DNA of 64,000 nt from Corbicula japonica (lineage: Eukaryota; Mollusca; Bivalvia; Venerida; Cyrenidae), in NCBI GenBank assembly GCA_038501625.1, contig JAZAYU010000009.1:11956396-12020395 (forward strand), written 5' to 3'. How positions within the stretch are numbered: position 1 is the first letter of the stretch; the number at the start of each line of letters is the position of its first letter. The notes beneath the pieces were generated by a model that did not search any database, had not been told where the DNA came from, and saw only the letters and a program-made list of their open reading frames with translations. The translations under genes and the position numbers were made by a program. Below are positions 24,342 through 35,777 of this stretch, piece by piece.

Positions 24342-25263
24342 GTGCAACTTCGTCAGACCGGAAGCGTGACAGTCAAATTGAATTGGAGTCTGAGACCTCA
24401 TCAGACGAGACTGAGGGAGGTGGTACACCACCAGACAGGCCCAGACAGTCTGTTAACGTTGCTGAAATCCAGCTGAAGCTGTCAGACAGTTTCTCCAGAA
24501 AAATGGAGGAATGGGAGAGACAGAAATACCGTCGCGCCACAACCGCCTCAGAGCCACCACCAAAACCAGTCTCTAAGGACAGACCAAAGAGCAAAAAGAC
24601 CAAAGAGGAGAAAGAAAAAGAAAAACTGGAAAAATTGCGAGAACGTGAGATAATGAGGGTGGAAAGAGAAGAACAAAAACTGGAAAAAGAAAAAATCAGA
24701 ATCGAAAAGGAGAGGCTAAGAGCACTTGAACGAGAAGCTAAAATAGAAAAAATGAAAGGTAGACTTTCGCAGCCCGATATGGAATCAAAATTTAAAAATC
24801 CAGTTTTGAGTCCTCTGAGCGAGTACAAAGTGACAACTGATTTTGCTCGCAAATTACATGAATGGGAAGTTCTCAAAGGCAAAGATGGAAAAGATCATTC
24901 TACAGCTGTGTACCTTGAAGCTCAAAAACGAAGTTTACAGTTTTCACTAGAGTATCGCAATGCTCATAATCTTTTGAGGAAGTCCCCAGAAAGTGTCCGT
25001 GACACAGCTACCACCGATACAGATGATGCTCAAGTCCGTAAAACAAGTAGTGACTCGGAAGACATGTTCGTTCTTGAAGAGTCTGAACGAGAGGAACCTG
25101 CCCCAGGGGTCAAGGTCAAGCGTGAGAAGCCACCACCTTTGACCTTGATCCCGTGTTTTGATTCACCAGAACCATCACCTGGTGCCCCATTGTCCGATGA
25201 CAGCTCACTGGACGATCACACAACGGAAACCACAGAAAGCATGACTGCCTCCAACATTGCCAG
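24342..25263 (+). CDS. Gene A coding exon 4 (EWE motif copies 3 and 4, charged helix)
   Basis: A 922-nt exon entering in phase 1 after AATGTTTCAG and leaving in phase 2 at GCCAG/GTGGGT. It holds two more motif copies, DSFSRKMEEWERQK (Trp about 798) and TDFARKLHEWEVLK (Trp about 915). They are separated by a very highly charged Lys/Glu/Arg helix (about 823-880) that could be a single alpha-helix or a coiled coil. The C-terminal third is acidic and Ser/Pro-rich with many SP and SD sites. The minus-strand open frame over this exon is its antisense shadow. Confidence 0.9.
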
Positions 25264-26154
25264 GTGGGTTGAATTATACAGCTCTAAGTAAATTTTTTTC
25301 TTTATCTTACATGCAGTGATAAGCATGTTTTTAAACTGTGAGAATTCCCAGCAAATATCAACTGATTTTATCAAGATTATCAACTTTCAAATCCTTTCAA
25401 TGTCTGGAATGTAGGGAAAAACTTCGCTTTTTAACCTTTTTTTTAGATCGTTCAGCTTGATGTTATGAAATATGTTGACACCCAGTTTATCATGTGGCGC
25501 TGATAGCATGATTAAACTAAATACCTTTAGAGTCCTTGTGGATTGCAGAAAAAAGCAGAAGATTGCATGTATTAGAATAGATCAAAGGGAAAGTAGTTCC
25601 ATATAACTGATGCTTGGGTTTTATGAAGTTTGAACCAGGCTTTTATGTTCCCCCCCAAAAAAAATTGAGGAAAAGCATTTAGTCACCGATTCATTTGTCT
25701 GTCTGTCAGTCCCTCTTTTTTGCCTGGCTTATTTCTCAGCAAACACCAACTTGAATGCAAGAAAAAGCTTAACTGAAAAGAGGAGAAAATGCATATTATA
25801 TGGCTTTGCACACTTAATTTGGATATTTGGATGATAGGTCACAGAGTAATTGGCCTTGGTATTTCTATATAAAATAATATTGTACAAGACATATCATGGC
25901 TATTTCTCAGTAACCAATTAACTGTTTGAAGTCAATGACCCTTCATGGAAAGCTTTACTAGCAAGAGGAGATTTTTCAACACATTCCTGTTATTTTTCAC
26001 AGAGTTGAGGCCCTTTTAATCCCTGTATAGTTTGATAATATGAGGACCATTCATGTTTGGTCTATTACTCAGCAGCTAATGGTTAAACAGACTTACACCT
26101 CTAAAACGGAATAAAGTATTAGCCTTGACAAATATCTCTCAATCCTGTTTACAG
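25264..26154. other. Gene A intron 4
   Basis: No repeat or exon recognised. Includes a GTTATTTCTCAGC-type motif twice, possibly a decayed tandem repeat. Confidence 0.4.
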
Positions 26155-26288
26155 CTTGGAGAAGGCCAATCAGAAACTTCTGTTGGAGCTACGTCATGCA
26201 GAGTTTGAATACAACTCCCTTCAGGATGAAGTCAGGGTCCTCAATGACCGACTTTTCAACTTCCGCAACGAACATGTCTTGGAACTAG
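26155..26288 (+). CDS. Gene A coding exon 5 (coiled coil)
   Basis: A 134-nt exon (acceptor CTGTTTACAG, donor CTAG/GTAAAT), phase 2 to phase 1. It encodes a heptad-rich segment with LEKANQKLLLELRHAEFEYN and LQDEVRVLNDRLFNF, clearly coiled coil. With exons 6-8 it forms the helical core of the protein. Confidence 0.88.
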
Positions 26289-26314
26289 GTAAATGATTTG
26301 GTAATATAATCTAT

Positions 26315-26456
26315 GTCCAAGATGATAAAACTAATCTGAAGACCAGTCTCAAATCTGAAGCATCTGATTGGCTGAAATGGCGATTGTTGCCATTTCAGCC
26401 AATCAGATGCTTGATATTTGAGACTGGTCTCCAAACAGAGTTTTATGATCTTGGGC
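26315..26456. repeat. Fold-B palindrome
   Basis: CCAAGATGATAAAACTAA at left, TTTTATGATCTTGGGCC at right, centre AAATGGCGATTGTTGCCATTT. Lies in intron 5. Confidence 0.85.
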
Positions 26457-26737
26457 CCTACTTATCAATGGGATATTTTACCAACCCATAGAGTTTGCTT
26501 ATGACATTAACAAATTCTTAATATAGTCATCTGGCATAATGTTGTGAAGCATGTTTACACAATGTTTATGTCATTGATGTCATTTCATACAGGATTCACT
26601 CTGATTAGTCCTGGATCACATTGCAGAGTGTTTACTATGCATTGATACTTGATCTATAAGATCCTGTGATCATGGGGCCATGCAAAAAATCCAGTTTTTC
26701 CAATAACAGTGACTAAAATGTTCATGTTATATTTCAG

Positions 26738-26892
26738 ATCTGTACAAGAAACAGCTGATCGAAGGTCAAACCCCAGGGGAGATAACCTTCGACACAAAGC
26801 ACATGTCGCAGACACTGATGCACCTAGAGAACAAAATCTCTGAGCTGAAGAAATTTGGGGAGCAGCTTGCAATGTCCATGGAGGGAGCGGCG
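26738..26892 (+). CDS. Gene A coding exon 6 (coiled coil continued)
   Basis: A 155-nt exon after TATATTTCAG, ending GCGGCG/GTTAGT; phase 1 to phase 0. It encodes DLYKKQLIEGQTPGEITFD and then a second helical run (MHLENKISELKKFGEQLAMS). The break at GQTPGE probably separates two helices. Confidence 0.87.
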
Positions 26893-26934
26893 GTTAGTAA
26901 ACAATGGTTACACATTATAGACCATGTTTGGTAT

Positions 26935-27040
26935 TCATAAAACTCAAACTGGAAACCAGTTTCAAATCTCTTACTTGTGATTGGTTAATTTCAACCAATC
27001 ACATGCTTAGGATTGTTGAACCTGTTGATGGAGCAAATTT
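26935..27040. repeat. Fold-B palindrome, degenerate
   Basis: Shares TAAAACTCAAACTGGAAACC and the GTGATTGGTTAATTTCAACC centre; right arm eroded. Lies in intron 6. Confidence 0.55.
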
Positions 27041-27674
27041 TATCATACCTGTGAACCTTTATTCGTGCTCAGGTGATTGACACCAAAAAAGTGGGAGATC
27101 AGGGTAAAAAAGTGGGAGATTTTACAAAGCATTGTTGTATGGTATATCATGGATTTAAAAATTTTAGCTCGGGATAATAAGAATATATCAAATTTTCTCT
27201 TGTTTATGTTATCATTCATGTTTTTCTGGTCAGAAACACTTTTATTCTGAGACCTCTAGTTTACAAACACTACTACACATAAATAAAATATTTTTTTAAT
27301 AAATTAATAATTTATTTGACATTAACAATCGACAGCCAAAAAGTTAAACAATCACTATCTTACTTAGAATTGGGCGTAAGATTTCCAGGAAAGGGGGTGT
27401 TTGTGCCAGTCTTATGAGTTACATATGATGATGTCAAAATTTTTTATAGGAAATGGCTGGAAATAATCTCCCTTTATAAATAGTACACATGACACTCAGT
27501 TAACAGTGTAGACCTTTAATAAAATGTACAGGTTAATTTGTATCAACACTTTAAGGTGCGACTAATGCTAATATAGGGTTCAGTTAATAAAGCCTAGCTT
27601 TAAGTATAATATGGAAAGATGAGTTAAAGCCATTGCAGATTGTGTGGCAAAACACTTTAAATGTATACTGACAG

Positions 27675-27792
27675 GTTGGTAAATTCCAGACGGTGGAAGG
27701 GGAGGAGAGTATCAATGATCGGCTAGTAGACCTTCTAGACAAGATGCGGCTACTGCTACAACAGGCAACACTTGCAGGGGAAAATACACTTG
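27675..27792 (+). CDS. Gene A coding exon 7
   Basis: A 118-nt exon (acceptor ATACTGACAG, donor ACTTG/GTAACT), phase 0 to phase 1. It encodes an acidic lead and then an amphipathic helix INDRLVDLLDKMRLLLQQA. Phases match exons 6 and 8 exactly. Confidence 0.85.
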
Positions 27793-28101
27793 GTAACTTT
27801 TTTTCTGTATTCTCATCCATCTACCTGTGAAAGCCTTCATAGGTTTGCCAAACCCTCTTCAGTAAGGGCTGTATTGGAATCACATTGTTCATTTGTTGCG
27901 TATATGTCCGATTTTAATGTTACTGATTTACTGGAACGCATAAAAAATAGTTGTATAAAATGACAAAGGAATATGACAGATTGATATATCATCATGTCTT
28001 AAAAATACATGTTTGTTGAACGTCAGTCAAAATGTTAAAATTACATATTAGGTAATTATTATAAATCAGATAAGATTTTTCATTGTTTATAATGTTTTTA
28101 G

Positions 28102-28394
28102 AGGAGGTGTCTAAAAAGTCCTCGGCGTTACACAACTTTGAGAAGTTGTACAGTCAGGCCATGCAGCTTCAGATGCAGATGAACAATTTAAGGCTGAGTC
28201 AGCTGGAGCGAAACAAAGAAATCATGAATATGAAGCGCCACCTACTGTTACAAGAAGCCAACAATCTGCTGCTTCAAGCTGATGTCACACGAAGAGAGGC
28301 AGAGCTTCTGTATTATAAGGAGTATTCTCAGAAACGACAACCTATCAAAAGATGGAATACATACAGTGGGAAAGAGGATAGACCTAGAGCCAGT
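28102..28394 (+). CDS. Gene A coding exon 8 (long coiled coil)
   Basis: A 293-nt exon after AATGTTTTTAG, ending GCCAGT/GTAAGA; phase 1 to phase 0. It encodes an almost uninterrupted helix with many Gln and Leu (LYSQAMQLQMQMNNLRLSQ, then RHLLLQEANNLLLQADVTRR), followed by a basic tail (KRQPIKRW). A Fold-B palindrome sits about 30 bp past the donor. Confidence 0.88.
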
Positions 28395-28422
28395 GTAAGA
28401 AATAAACCCTTTACCTGGGTTG

Positions 28423-28560
28423 AAGGTTATAAAACTGAGAATGGAAACCAGTCTCAAATCTCAAGCATCTGATTGGCTGAAATGGCGACTGGTCGCCATT
28501 TCAGCCAATCAGATGCTTGAGATTTGAGACTGGTTTCCATGCTCAGTTTTATAACCTTGG
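28423..28560. repeat. Fold-B palindrome, well preserved
   Basis: AAGGTTATAAAACTGAG and CTCAGTTTTATAACCTT arms with centre GGCGACTGGTCGCC. It lies 29 bp after the exon 8 donor. Confidence 0.9.
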
Positions 28561-28747
28561 GCACTGATGATATACTCTATGCATTGTCATGTGTGCAACA
28601 ATGACTAGGTCCAGATCAGCTGGCACATCCAAGAGAGTTTAAAAAGCTTATGATGGTCATTTTACTTTAGATCTATAAAACCTCCAGTTTAATTGGCACA
28701 CCTTTTGGAGAATTGAAATTCCAGGTTTTGTTTGTTCAAAATATCAC

Positions 28748-28826
28748 GTCATCACCTTAGTGCAAAGATGGTAGTACCACTGAAATAAGTAGGATTTGTA
28801 CTGTTTTGCACTAAGGGGATGATGTA
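28748..28826. repeat. Fold-C palindrome
   Basis: GTCATCACCTTAGTGCAAA at left, TTTGCACTAAGGGGATGA at right, with GGTAGTACCACTGAAATA in the loop region. Confidence 0.8.
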
Positions 28827-29031
28827 TGGTTAGCAGTATTCAAAGGAGGTGAGCTTAAACATAATTTGTACTATTTTGGGAAATTTTATTTCATGTCTGT
28901 TAATGTTCGCCATTGTTACTCATGTATTTATGCAAATTAAAATCCTTGGCACAAAAAAGAGAAGATTTGACCCTAAATGACTCTTTTGCTGATTTATTGT
29001 GATTTAATAAAATAATGAATTAATCTTGCAG

Positions 29032-31343
29032 CTGCCAGAAGCAATATCTCAGAAGGAGAGTATATTCCAGCGAGTTCAGAGGTTACGTAGTGCCAGACAG
29101 ATGCTGCCGAGTACAACAGATAGTGACAGTGATGAACTTCAGAAATCCCCACCCCGTAGAGAATCTCCACGGATCCGTAAACGTGAATCTCCTAAATCAA
29201 GGAAGAAAGAGTCTCCAGTCACTAGGAGAAAAGAATCTCCATCAATGAGGAGAAAAGAAAAGGAATCTCCATTACTGAAGAGGAAAGAATCTCCAAAATA
29301 CCCGAGTCATCCTTACAGGGAAATGCTTGGTCATGAAAGAAGCACAGACAGAACAGAGGAATATGTTCCATCTGATTTGACCAATATTCTTTCTTGGACA
29401 CCGCAAAAACCTGTTATAACATCATCCTCATTTTCAACTGTAACTCTACCTACTGCTAGGGTTGTTCTTCCAAAAGATATATCTCCACATGAAATGAACG
29501 GTGTGCCGAGAAAATCCAGAAGTCCTGGAATAGCAACAATATACGAACACAAAGAACCTGACAAAGGGAAAGAAACTTCAAAGCTTCCACCAATTCAAAC
29601 AGCAAAAGGCACTGAGCCAAAATTTCCTGAGCTTTTAATTCCAGAATGGAAAAGGCAAGCAGATAGTAAGAAGCTGACTGTAAAGTTAGAAAGGATGCCA
29701 AGTGTTGAACAAGATGATGTGTTTGATTCTGATGGAGAAGCGGGCACACCAACTAGATCTATAACAGAACAGGCTATAATGCCTGTAAGAGATAAAGCCA
29801 GGTTATTTGTAGAAAAAAGTTTTGATTCTGAAACAAGTGAAGATACATTGAAATACATGTCCCCTGATGCCAGCCCTGGCCCCAGACAAGAACCTCCAAG
29901 GTTTCCGGCAGAAATTAGTGTGATTCAAAGAAACATTCAAGAACCAATAGAAACAGCATCTGATCCAGGTCAAAGTCGACCTAATTCTATGATAAAAGTT
30001 TCTGTAGAAACACATGGCACTCCTCTGTTACTACGGAAACCACCATTAGGTCAACCAATGCGAGGTCGGAGGTCACAAATTCAAATTCCAGTCATTCCAT
30101 TGAAAAAAATTAAACCAGCCCAAGAACTTCTTGAAGATAGTCAGAGGTATAGAAGTGGACAATCAATTTATTTAACGAGAATACTAAAGCGATATCCTAT
30201 GAAAATTGAATGTAGAAGTCGTGAATTGCAGCAACAGATTGAGTCTGATAAAGAAAATGTCAAAGCAGGATATGTAAAAGCAATAGTGAAACAACTGTCA
30301 AGGGAGGGCACTCCAGATTCCAAAGGTTCTCCAAAGTTAGGTGCAAGACGGGTTTCTGGTGATTCTCCTAAATCTGAATTTGTGTCGCACATTGTGCAAA
30401 AATGGCCATCACAGAGTGATTCAGTTACAGACAAATCAATTACACCCCTCAGGGACTTAACCAATGGTGGACAAGTACAGAAATTGAAGCAGGCGTTCAA
30501 TGGAAATGGGATTCAGGAACGGACTTACTCAGAAACTTTAGTTGTCCGAACCTGTGGTTCTCAGGATACCCAGTCATTGGACTCGTCATCATCAGCGTCA
30601 ACTGTTGCATTTTCACCGATTGGAACCAAGGGTGGTAAACCAGTTACCATCAGTTCTACTGTAACTTATTCATCCATGCCTTTGTTAAGTCTTGAGGGGG
30701 AGGAGTCTGGTCGGGAAAGATCTGCTACTGCATCCTCAGGGTCTCGTGGCAAAACCTATTCACCATTAGACAGTCCAACTCAAAGACACAAAATTCATGT
30801 TGCTGTTTCCATGTCACCTGGACGCTCAAGAAGAATCATTGACCCATCTTTGTCACCTGCGCGCATGAGACGTTTAATAGATCCCGCCTCCCCAGGTCGC
30901 AGGAGACGGGTACATGAACCATCACCAATCGAAATCGTCCAAGAGGAACCAATGGAATCCTCTGTAACAGTTGCTCAATCTCAAACATTGCCAGTCGCCA
31001 TTGACGTCAAAACTGTCCCACTCCGCTCACCCAAATCAAAACGAAAAGATAAATCCAAAATGGGGACCATTGAAGTTTTGTGTAGACAATCTATGACCTT
31101 TGACCTAGGTATATCAGACATTGGTCTTGAAGGGTCAAAGGAGCTGGGGCTTGGGGCTGAGGGTGGGGAGGGATCTCAGACATTACCTATAAGGCACTCC
31201 ACTTCCTCAACAACATCTGCTAGTTCCCAGTCAGAAGTAGAGGGCGCCACTGGGCATTCAGGGGAACAAAAGAAATCCAAACACAAGAAATTCATGGACT
31301 CCGCATTCATTCAGAAATCCAAAAAGTTTTTCAAAGTTTCGAA
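29032..31343 (+). CDS. Gene A coding exon 9 (large Ser/Pro/Arg-rich exon)
   Basis: A 2,312-nt exon after TAATCTTGCAG; donor TCGAA/GTAAGT in phase 2. It begins LPEAISQKESIFQRVQRLRS, then has six to seven basic ESP repeats (RKRESPKSRKKESP style) near its start. In the middle are several Pro/Ser linkers and a basic block RKPPLGQPMRGRRSQ. Late in the exon come three tandem basic units (SPGRSRRIIDPS, SPARMRRLIDPA, SPGRRRRVHEPS). It ends in a Lys/Phe-rich segment (FIQKSKKFFKVS). Many sites fit proline-directed kinases, which is a sequence impression and not a demonstrated modification. Minus-strand frames over it are shadows. Confidence 0.92.
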
Positions 31344-31456
31344 GTAAGTATATGATTATTTGTTATTTATTTTAAGATTGTTCCTCTGAGTGGTAACTGA
31401 AGGTGGTTCATACTCATTTGGCTCCTATTTTTATGCTGTGTTTACATTAAAGCCAG

Positions 31457-31470
31457 GTTCAAGCAAGCAG
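31457..31470 (+). CDS. Gene A candidate 14-nt microexon (exon 10)
   Basis: A 14-nt segment, GTTCAAGCAAGCAG, between AAAGCCAG and GTGAAA. Exon 9 leaves in phase 2 and the next exons share a frame that needs phase 1; a link of length 2 mod 3 is required and this segment has it. Inclusion reads K-FKQA-A and joins exon 9 to exon 11 in the frame that stays open to 37854. The polypyrimidine tract is weak, as is common for regulated microexons. Evidence is frame arithmetic plus splice-site sequence only. Confidence 0.55.
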
Positions 31471-31904
31471 GTGAAAAATGTAAAGATGTTTCTTTTGCCA
31501 TACTTAGTTTCAATTAAGTTTAGAATGCAGATTGTGAAAGATATTTCTAGAATTAAACAATTAGTTATCAATGTTACAGGATTTTAAAATTTAAGAACAA
31601 AATCTATTAATGCTCTTAATATCAAAATGTTTCCTGGCAATAGCTGATGTCAATAGGTTTCCTTTTGCTGGTGCCTGGCTCTTTGATAAATCCTGCTAGC
31701 CATTCTCAAAGATTTATTTTGTGTTTTTAATCATTATGGAAGCTACCACCTTCAACAAACTTCATATTTCACCTCCGCTTTTATTCAAAATTTATTTTAA
31801 AAGATTTTAATGCTTCAGTAAAATTTCTTTACTTACTAAAATATGTTTGTTTAATGATGAATTTTCCATGTGACTGAAATGTTTGTTTGTTTTGCTATAC
31901 ACAG

Positions 31905-31934
31905 CTTTGTTGCATGCCGGGAATGATTACAGTA
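31905..31934 (+). CDS. Gene A exon 11, read in two frames depending on the microexon
   Basis: A 30-nt exon with a strong acceptor (TTTTGCTATACACAG) and strong donor (AGTA/GTAAGT). Reached directly from exon 9 (phase 2) it reads NFVACRE and stops at TGA 31924-31926, giving a 2,058-residue protein. Reached through the 14-nt microexon (phase 1) it reads LLHAGNDYS and leaves in phase 1, exactly the phase exon 12 needs. Confidence 0.65.
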
Positions 31935-32138
31935 GTAAGTTGTTTCACCTCACATTAGTTTATTATTTTAACCCGCTCCTGTATCTCCCCCACCATGCTT
32001 CTTTCACAGAGAAATAGCCTGATCCAGGTCATATTTATCTGCCAACTTTTAGCATGCAAGCTTCTCACCATATACCGAGTATAGACCAGTCACGCCATCC
32101 GAAAATATGTCTTCAACAACAAGATGTGATGTGATACC

Positions 32139-32386
32139 TTTAACCCTTTCCTCCATAGACACACCTTTATTGCAAGGGCGAACAGTTTAGATCCAGATCA
32201 GCCAGCAAATCTGTGCCGTCTGATCAGGATCTAAACTAATCTCTTTTTGATTTATAAGGTTATTTCTGACCAAAAAAGCGAACAGTGTAGATCCTGATCT
32301 GTGAGACAGCACGGATGTGCCAGCTGATCTGAATCTACACTGGTTGCACACACGTATAAATGCCTATATATGGAGGAAAGGGTTAA
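32139..32386. repeat. Fold-A element, full length
   Basis: TTAACCCTTTCCTCCATAG at left, TATATGGAGGAAAGGGTTAA at right: perfect TTAA-ended inverted repeats. Inside are the two hairpins. Confidence 0.9.
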
Positions 32387-32436
32387 GTGACAATTTACAA
32401 AAGTTAAGATGAGCAGATGACATTTATTTTCATGTG

Positions 32437-32676
32437 TTAATCCTTTATTCCATGGGATATGGCTTTTATCCATAGGTGAACAGTGTAGATCCAAATCAGC
32501 CGGCACATCCATACCATCTGATCAGGATCTACACTGTTCACTGTATTCATCATGTTATTTGTGATCAAGTATCAGAGTAGATCCAGATCAGACAGCATGG
32601 ATGGGCATGCTGATCTGGATCTACACTTTTAGCACACGCAAACAAACCATATACATGTATATGGAGTAAAGGGTTA
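32437..32676. repeat. Fold-A element
   Basis: TTAATCCTTTATTCCATGG to TATATGGAGTAAAGGGTTAA, a second subfamily (CTCCAT/TTCCAT variant). Intron 11. Confidence 0.85.
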
Positions 32677-33261
32677 AGATATTAAAATTATTACTTTATG
32701 ATGAAAACAGCCGATAGTTATGTGAAGTGATAGAAAATTGATAGTTATTTACAAAAAGTATCAACAACTAAAATTTCAAAGTATCAATCAAAGAAGGCAT
32801 ATTTTCCAATATCAAGACTGAAATACATCTAATACATGTAAATAGGAATAGTAATTGCAGGTTGTTAAATGCACAGTTAAAATACTGCTTTATTACATAT
32901 ATCTTCAATGGCTCTTCTGTTGATTTTTGTTATTTTGTGGTTATTTTATTCTTGTTTTTCTGTTGGTTCCTGTACTTTTATTTTATATTGTAAATTCTAT
33001 TCTCTTGGGCTGACTGTATCATGTTAAATCAATGAACACTCAGTTGGCAGGTCTAACTAGTGAATGAACAGGCTAAATGTTTCATTTATGACAATAATGC
33101 TTTCTGTATTTCTTTTCTTTGTTTTGGCTGTTGATGTTCTGGATAAATCTGACTTGAATGGGATAAAATGAAAGAGGGGGTAACTTTTGGCTAGCTCAAT
33201 ATAGAGAGTGGTTTTTCAGTCGAAGGGGAGCCAGTTTGAGCTCTGGGTCAAAGATCATTGA

Positions 33262-33362
33262 CGTTAATATTGCAGACCAGTCCCCAATCTGGTGGAAATC
33301 TAACCCAGTCTCAAAACTGAACAATCACAAGCAAGACTGGTTTCTAATCTCAGTTTATGGAC
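33262..33362. repeat. Fold-B remnant
   Basis: GCAGACCAGTCCCCAATCTG and ACTGGTTTCTAATCTCAG arms remain; the centre is altered. Confidence 0.45.
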
Positions 33363-33718
33363 AAGAAATTTGTAGCAGTTTGGCTGAAGGCACAGTCCAT
33401 AAAATCTGATAATTTCTACCTAAATATTTCAAGGGGAAAAGCTTCCAGTAAATTGCTGTAAGTACTGGAATGAAACTAGATAAACATGTTGGATAAATTG
33501 ACATTTTTTGTGTCACCTGTGGTAGCAGGTAGATATGGAACTATGAAATTCTAGTTATAATAAAAACCTGATTAATTAAACAACATATTTGTTCCCCATT
33601 AAAAAAACTTGCACAGTCAGATTTTGTTCAGCATAGAATGCACAGACTTCCTATGTAGCGGTGCATATTGATTTCACCATATTTTTTCTGACCTGTTTCT
33701 CATGATTGTTTAACCCAG

Positions 33719-33767
33719 GGGGAACCGATGCCCGTCTCTCGAATGTTGTGGCTCAGATCGCGGCGAG
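33719..33767 (+). CDS. Gene A exon 12
   Basis: A 49-nt exon after GTTTAACCCAG, ending GGCGAG/GTACGT. In the microexon-included frame it reads GTDARLSNVVAQIAA, a natural hydrophilic-helical sequence, and it leaves in phase 2 to match exon 13. Another frame is also open across exons 12-13 but gives an unlikely hydrophobic peptide, so the first is preferred. Confidence 0.6.
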
Positions 33768-34077
33768 GTACGTTCTTGTTACCATGGTTTCCATCTATCA
33801 CAACACTTGTGCAGTGATTTTAACCAAACTGTAGTTAACCCTAGCGAAACTTGGGGTGAGTTATTGTGATCAAGATTTGTCCAGTTTACTCCTAGCACTT
33901 GTTTTGAAGCTGAGAAGGAATTATTTTTTTATAAACCAAAACAGTAGGTAAAATCAATGAAAATCCTCTATTTATTTATTATTAAAGTGCTGTTAATTTG
34001 ACCGTATTGTTCATAAGTATTTACCAGCCGTTCATGAACCCTTTCCTCCATATATACGCATTTTTATTTGAATTTCT

Positions 34078-34130
34078 ATAGAGAAATACTTCCTCAGGTG
34101 AGCGATGCAGACCCAGTTTAGGTCTCTTGT
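34078..34130. mobile_element. Helentron-like 3' end relic
   Basis: CTCAGGTGAGCGATGCAGA followed by a different hairpin (AGACC ... GGTCT) and CTCTTGT. Matches the 3' ends at 13,780 and 22,850 except for the stem, which stays paired. Confidence 0.6.
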
Positions 34131-34589
34131 GTTTTCTTTTGCCAGTTTTTTATGCAGTGATGTGTTTGCTTATAACTTATAGATTATTTTCTTTCTATGG
34201 TATAGTGAATTCTGGGATTGGAAAAAAATAATTCTGTTAAGGAAGTATAGGTTTTTCTTAGAAAATAAACATAATGCTGATATATATCTGCACAAGTGTG
34301 GTTTCTTCGTTGTTTTCATTTTCATCGTAACACTCACAGTTTCCTAGTGCAAAGTTGGCTTTTCTGATTTCATTGTGGATGTTATTTTATTGTTTTTATT
34401 CTGGTTAATACTGATACATTAACTTTGACAACCATTTGATTGGAAATAAAGTCTTTCCCCATTATGTACTAGAAAAGTCGAAAGACATTAATCAGCGCAT
34501 TCATATTGTTTTCACATGTTATATTATATTTTATCCCCTATCATAATATGTCATCAAAAGGATAAAGTGATATTAGACAGCAGGGTCTA

Positions 34590-34715
34590 AGATCATAGTA
34601 TTAAGACTGGAGACCATGTTTGCTAATTGGTGGGGAAAAAAGCCCAGTTTACGAAACAACCAATGGAAAGTCTTAGTTTATGGATGGATCTCCAAAACAC
34701 AATTTTATGATCTTG
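34590..34715. repeat. Fold-B remnant
   Basis: AAGACTGGAGACCATG and CTCCAAAACACAATTTTATG arms with lost centre. Confidence 0.4.
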
Positions 34716-35070
34716 GACTGGGAATAACAAAGAAGTGCTAAATAGGCTTGACTTTGTTATTACAATTAAAAATTAACTTGGACATAGCTTGTCCATAAGG
34801 TAGGGCCAGATCTGATTTCTCAGAGCAGCAGCAAATCAGCCAATATTATTATAATGCCCTTTATGGATAAATTATTAATAAAACCTGGTCATGTGACATC
34901 AAAAGAATTTGTGATATTTCTCTAGGGAAAGGGCTACTGAACGAAGAAATAAAATTTCCCAAATGGCATCACTTTTCATTTCATTCATGTGACTTGTCTA
35001 TAAAATCTCTTGTTCATTTTAGTAAAATGTTCAGCTAAAAAAGAATCTTACAAAAGCTGGAGTGGCTTGT

Positions 35071-35300
35071 TAACCCTTTACTCCATAGTTATAACTTTTA
35101 CACCATGGGTGAACTTGTAGATCCAGATCAACAGACACATATGCAGTCTGATCAGGATCTATACTGCACATTTTAGTTCATTAGGTTTTTTCTGAGAAGT
35201 GATAGTGTAGATCCTGATCAGTCGAGAGAGATGTGCCAGCTGATCTGGATCAACACTGTTCGCAAATGCTTTAAAACAAATATGTATGGAGTAAGTAATA
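35071..35300. repeat. Fold-A element
   Basis: TTAACCCTTTACTCCATAG at left; right end ATGTATGGAGTAAGTAA is eroded. Both hairpins are recognisable. Confidence 0.75.
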
Positions 35301-35777
35301 ACATAATTAAAGGAATATAACCACAAGTTTAGTTTGAAATGTATAAAAGTTTGATTATATTCCATCTTCAGATAAAAAAATAAGTGAAGACTAGAACATG
35401 CATAAAAGGTAAAAGGTTGCTTACAGATATATTCTGCTGCTTAATCAAAGCTCGACCAATGGCCCTAACCTCTATGTGTGCTTAATATGCAGTTGTTTTG
35501 ATTGTCACAAATGAGCCTTGGGACGAGAAAATGAGATGTTGAACTTTTTTGTACTTTTTCTGAGTTTTTTTGTTACTTTTTAAGGAATCTATGTTTTCTG
35601 TGATATTGGTGATTGCATGTTTTTATTTAAATTAAAATTGCTTTTGATAAGGAACACAGGTGCTTTGTTTTCACCTGTTACATACCATATTGTCAAGGAC
35701 AACTTTCAAGTACAGTGTGCGTATAGGTATATAGTGTTGATTACATAATTCATCTGCTCTATTATTATAGCACAGTT

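Noticed and set aside
29331..30500. Several minus-strand frames over gene A exon 9
   Set aside because: Antisense shadows; the plus frame is continuous and spliced.
34081..34096. A small exon AGAAATACTTCCTCAG extending gene A
   Set aside because: The apparent donor CTCAG/GTGAGC is the conserved 3' end of the Helentron-like family.
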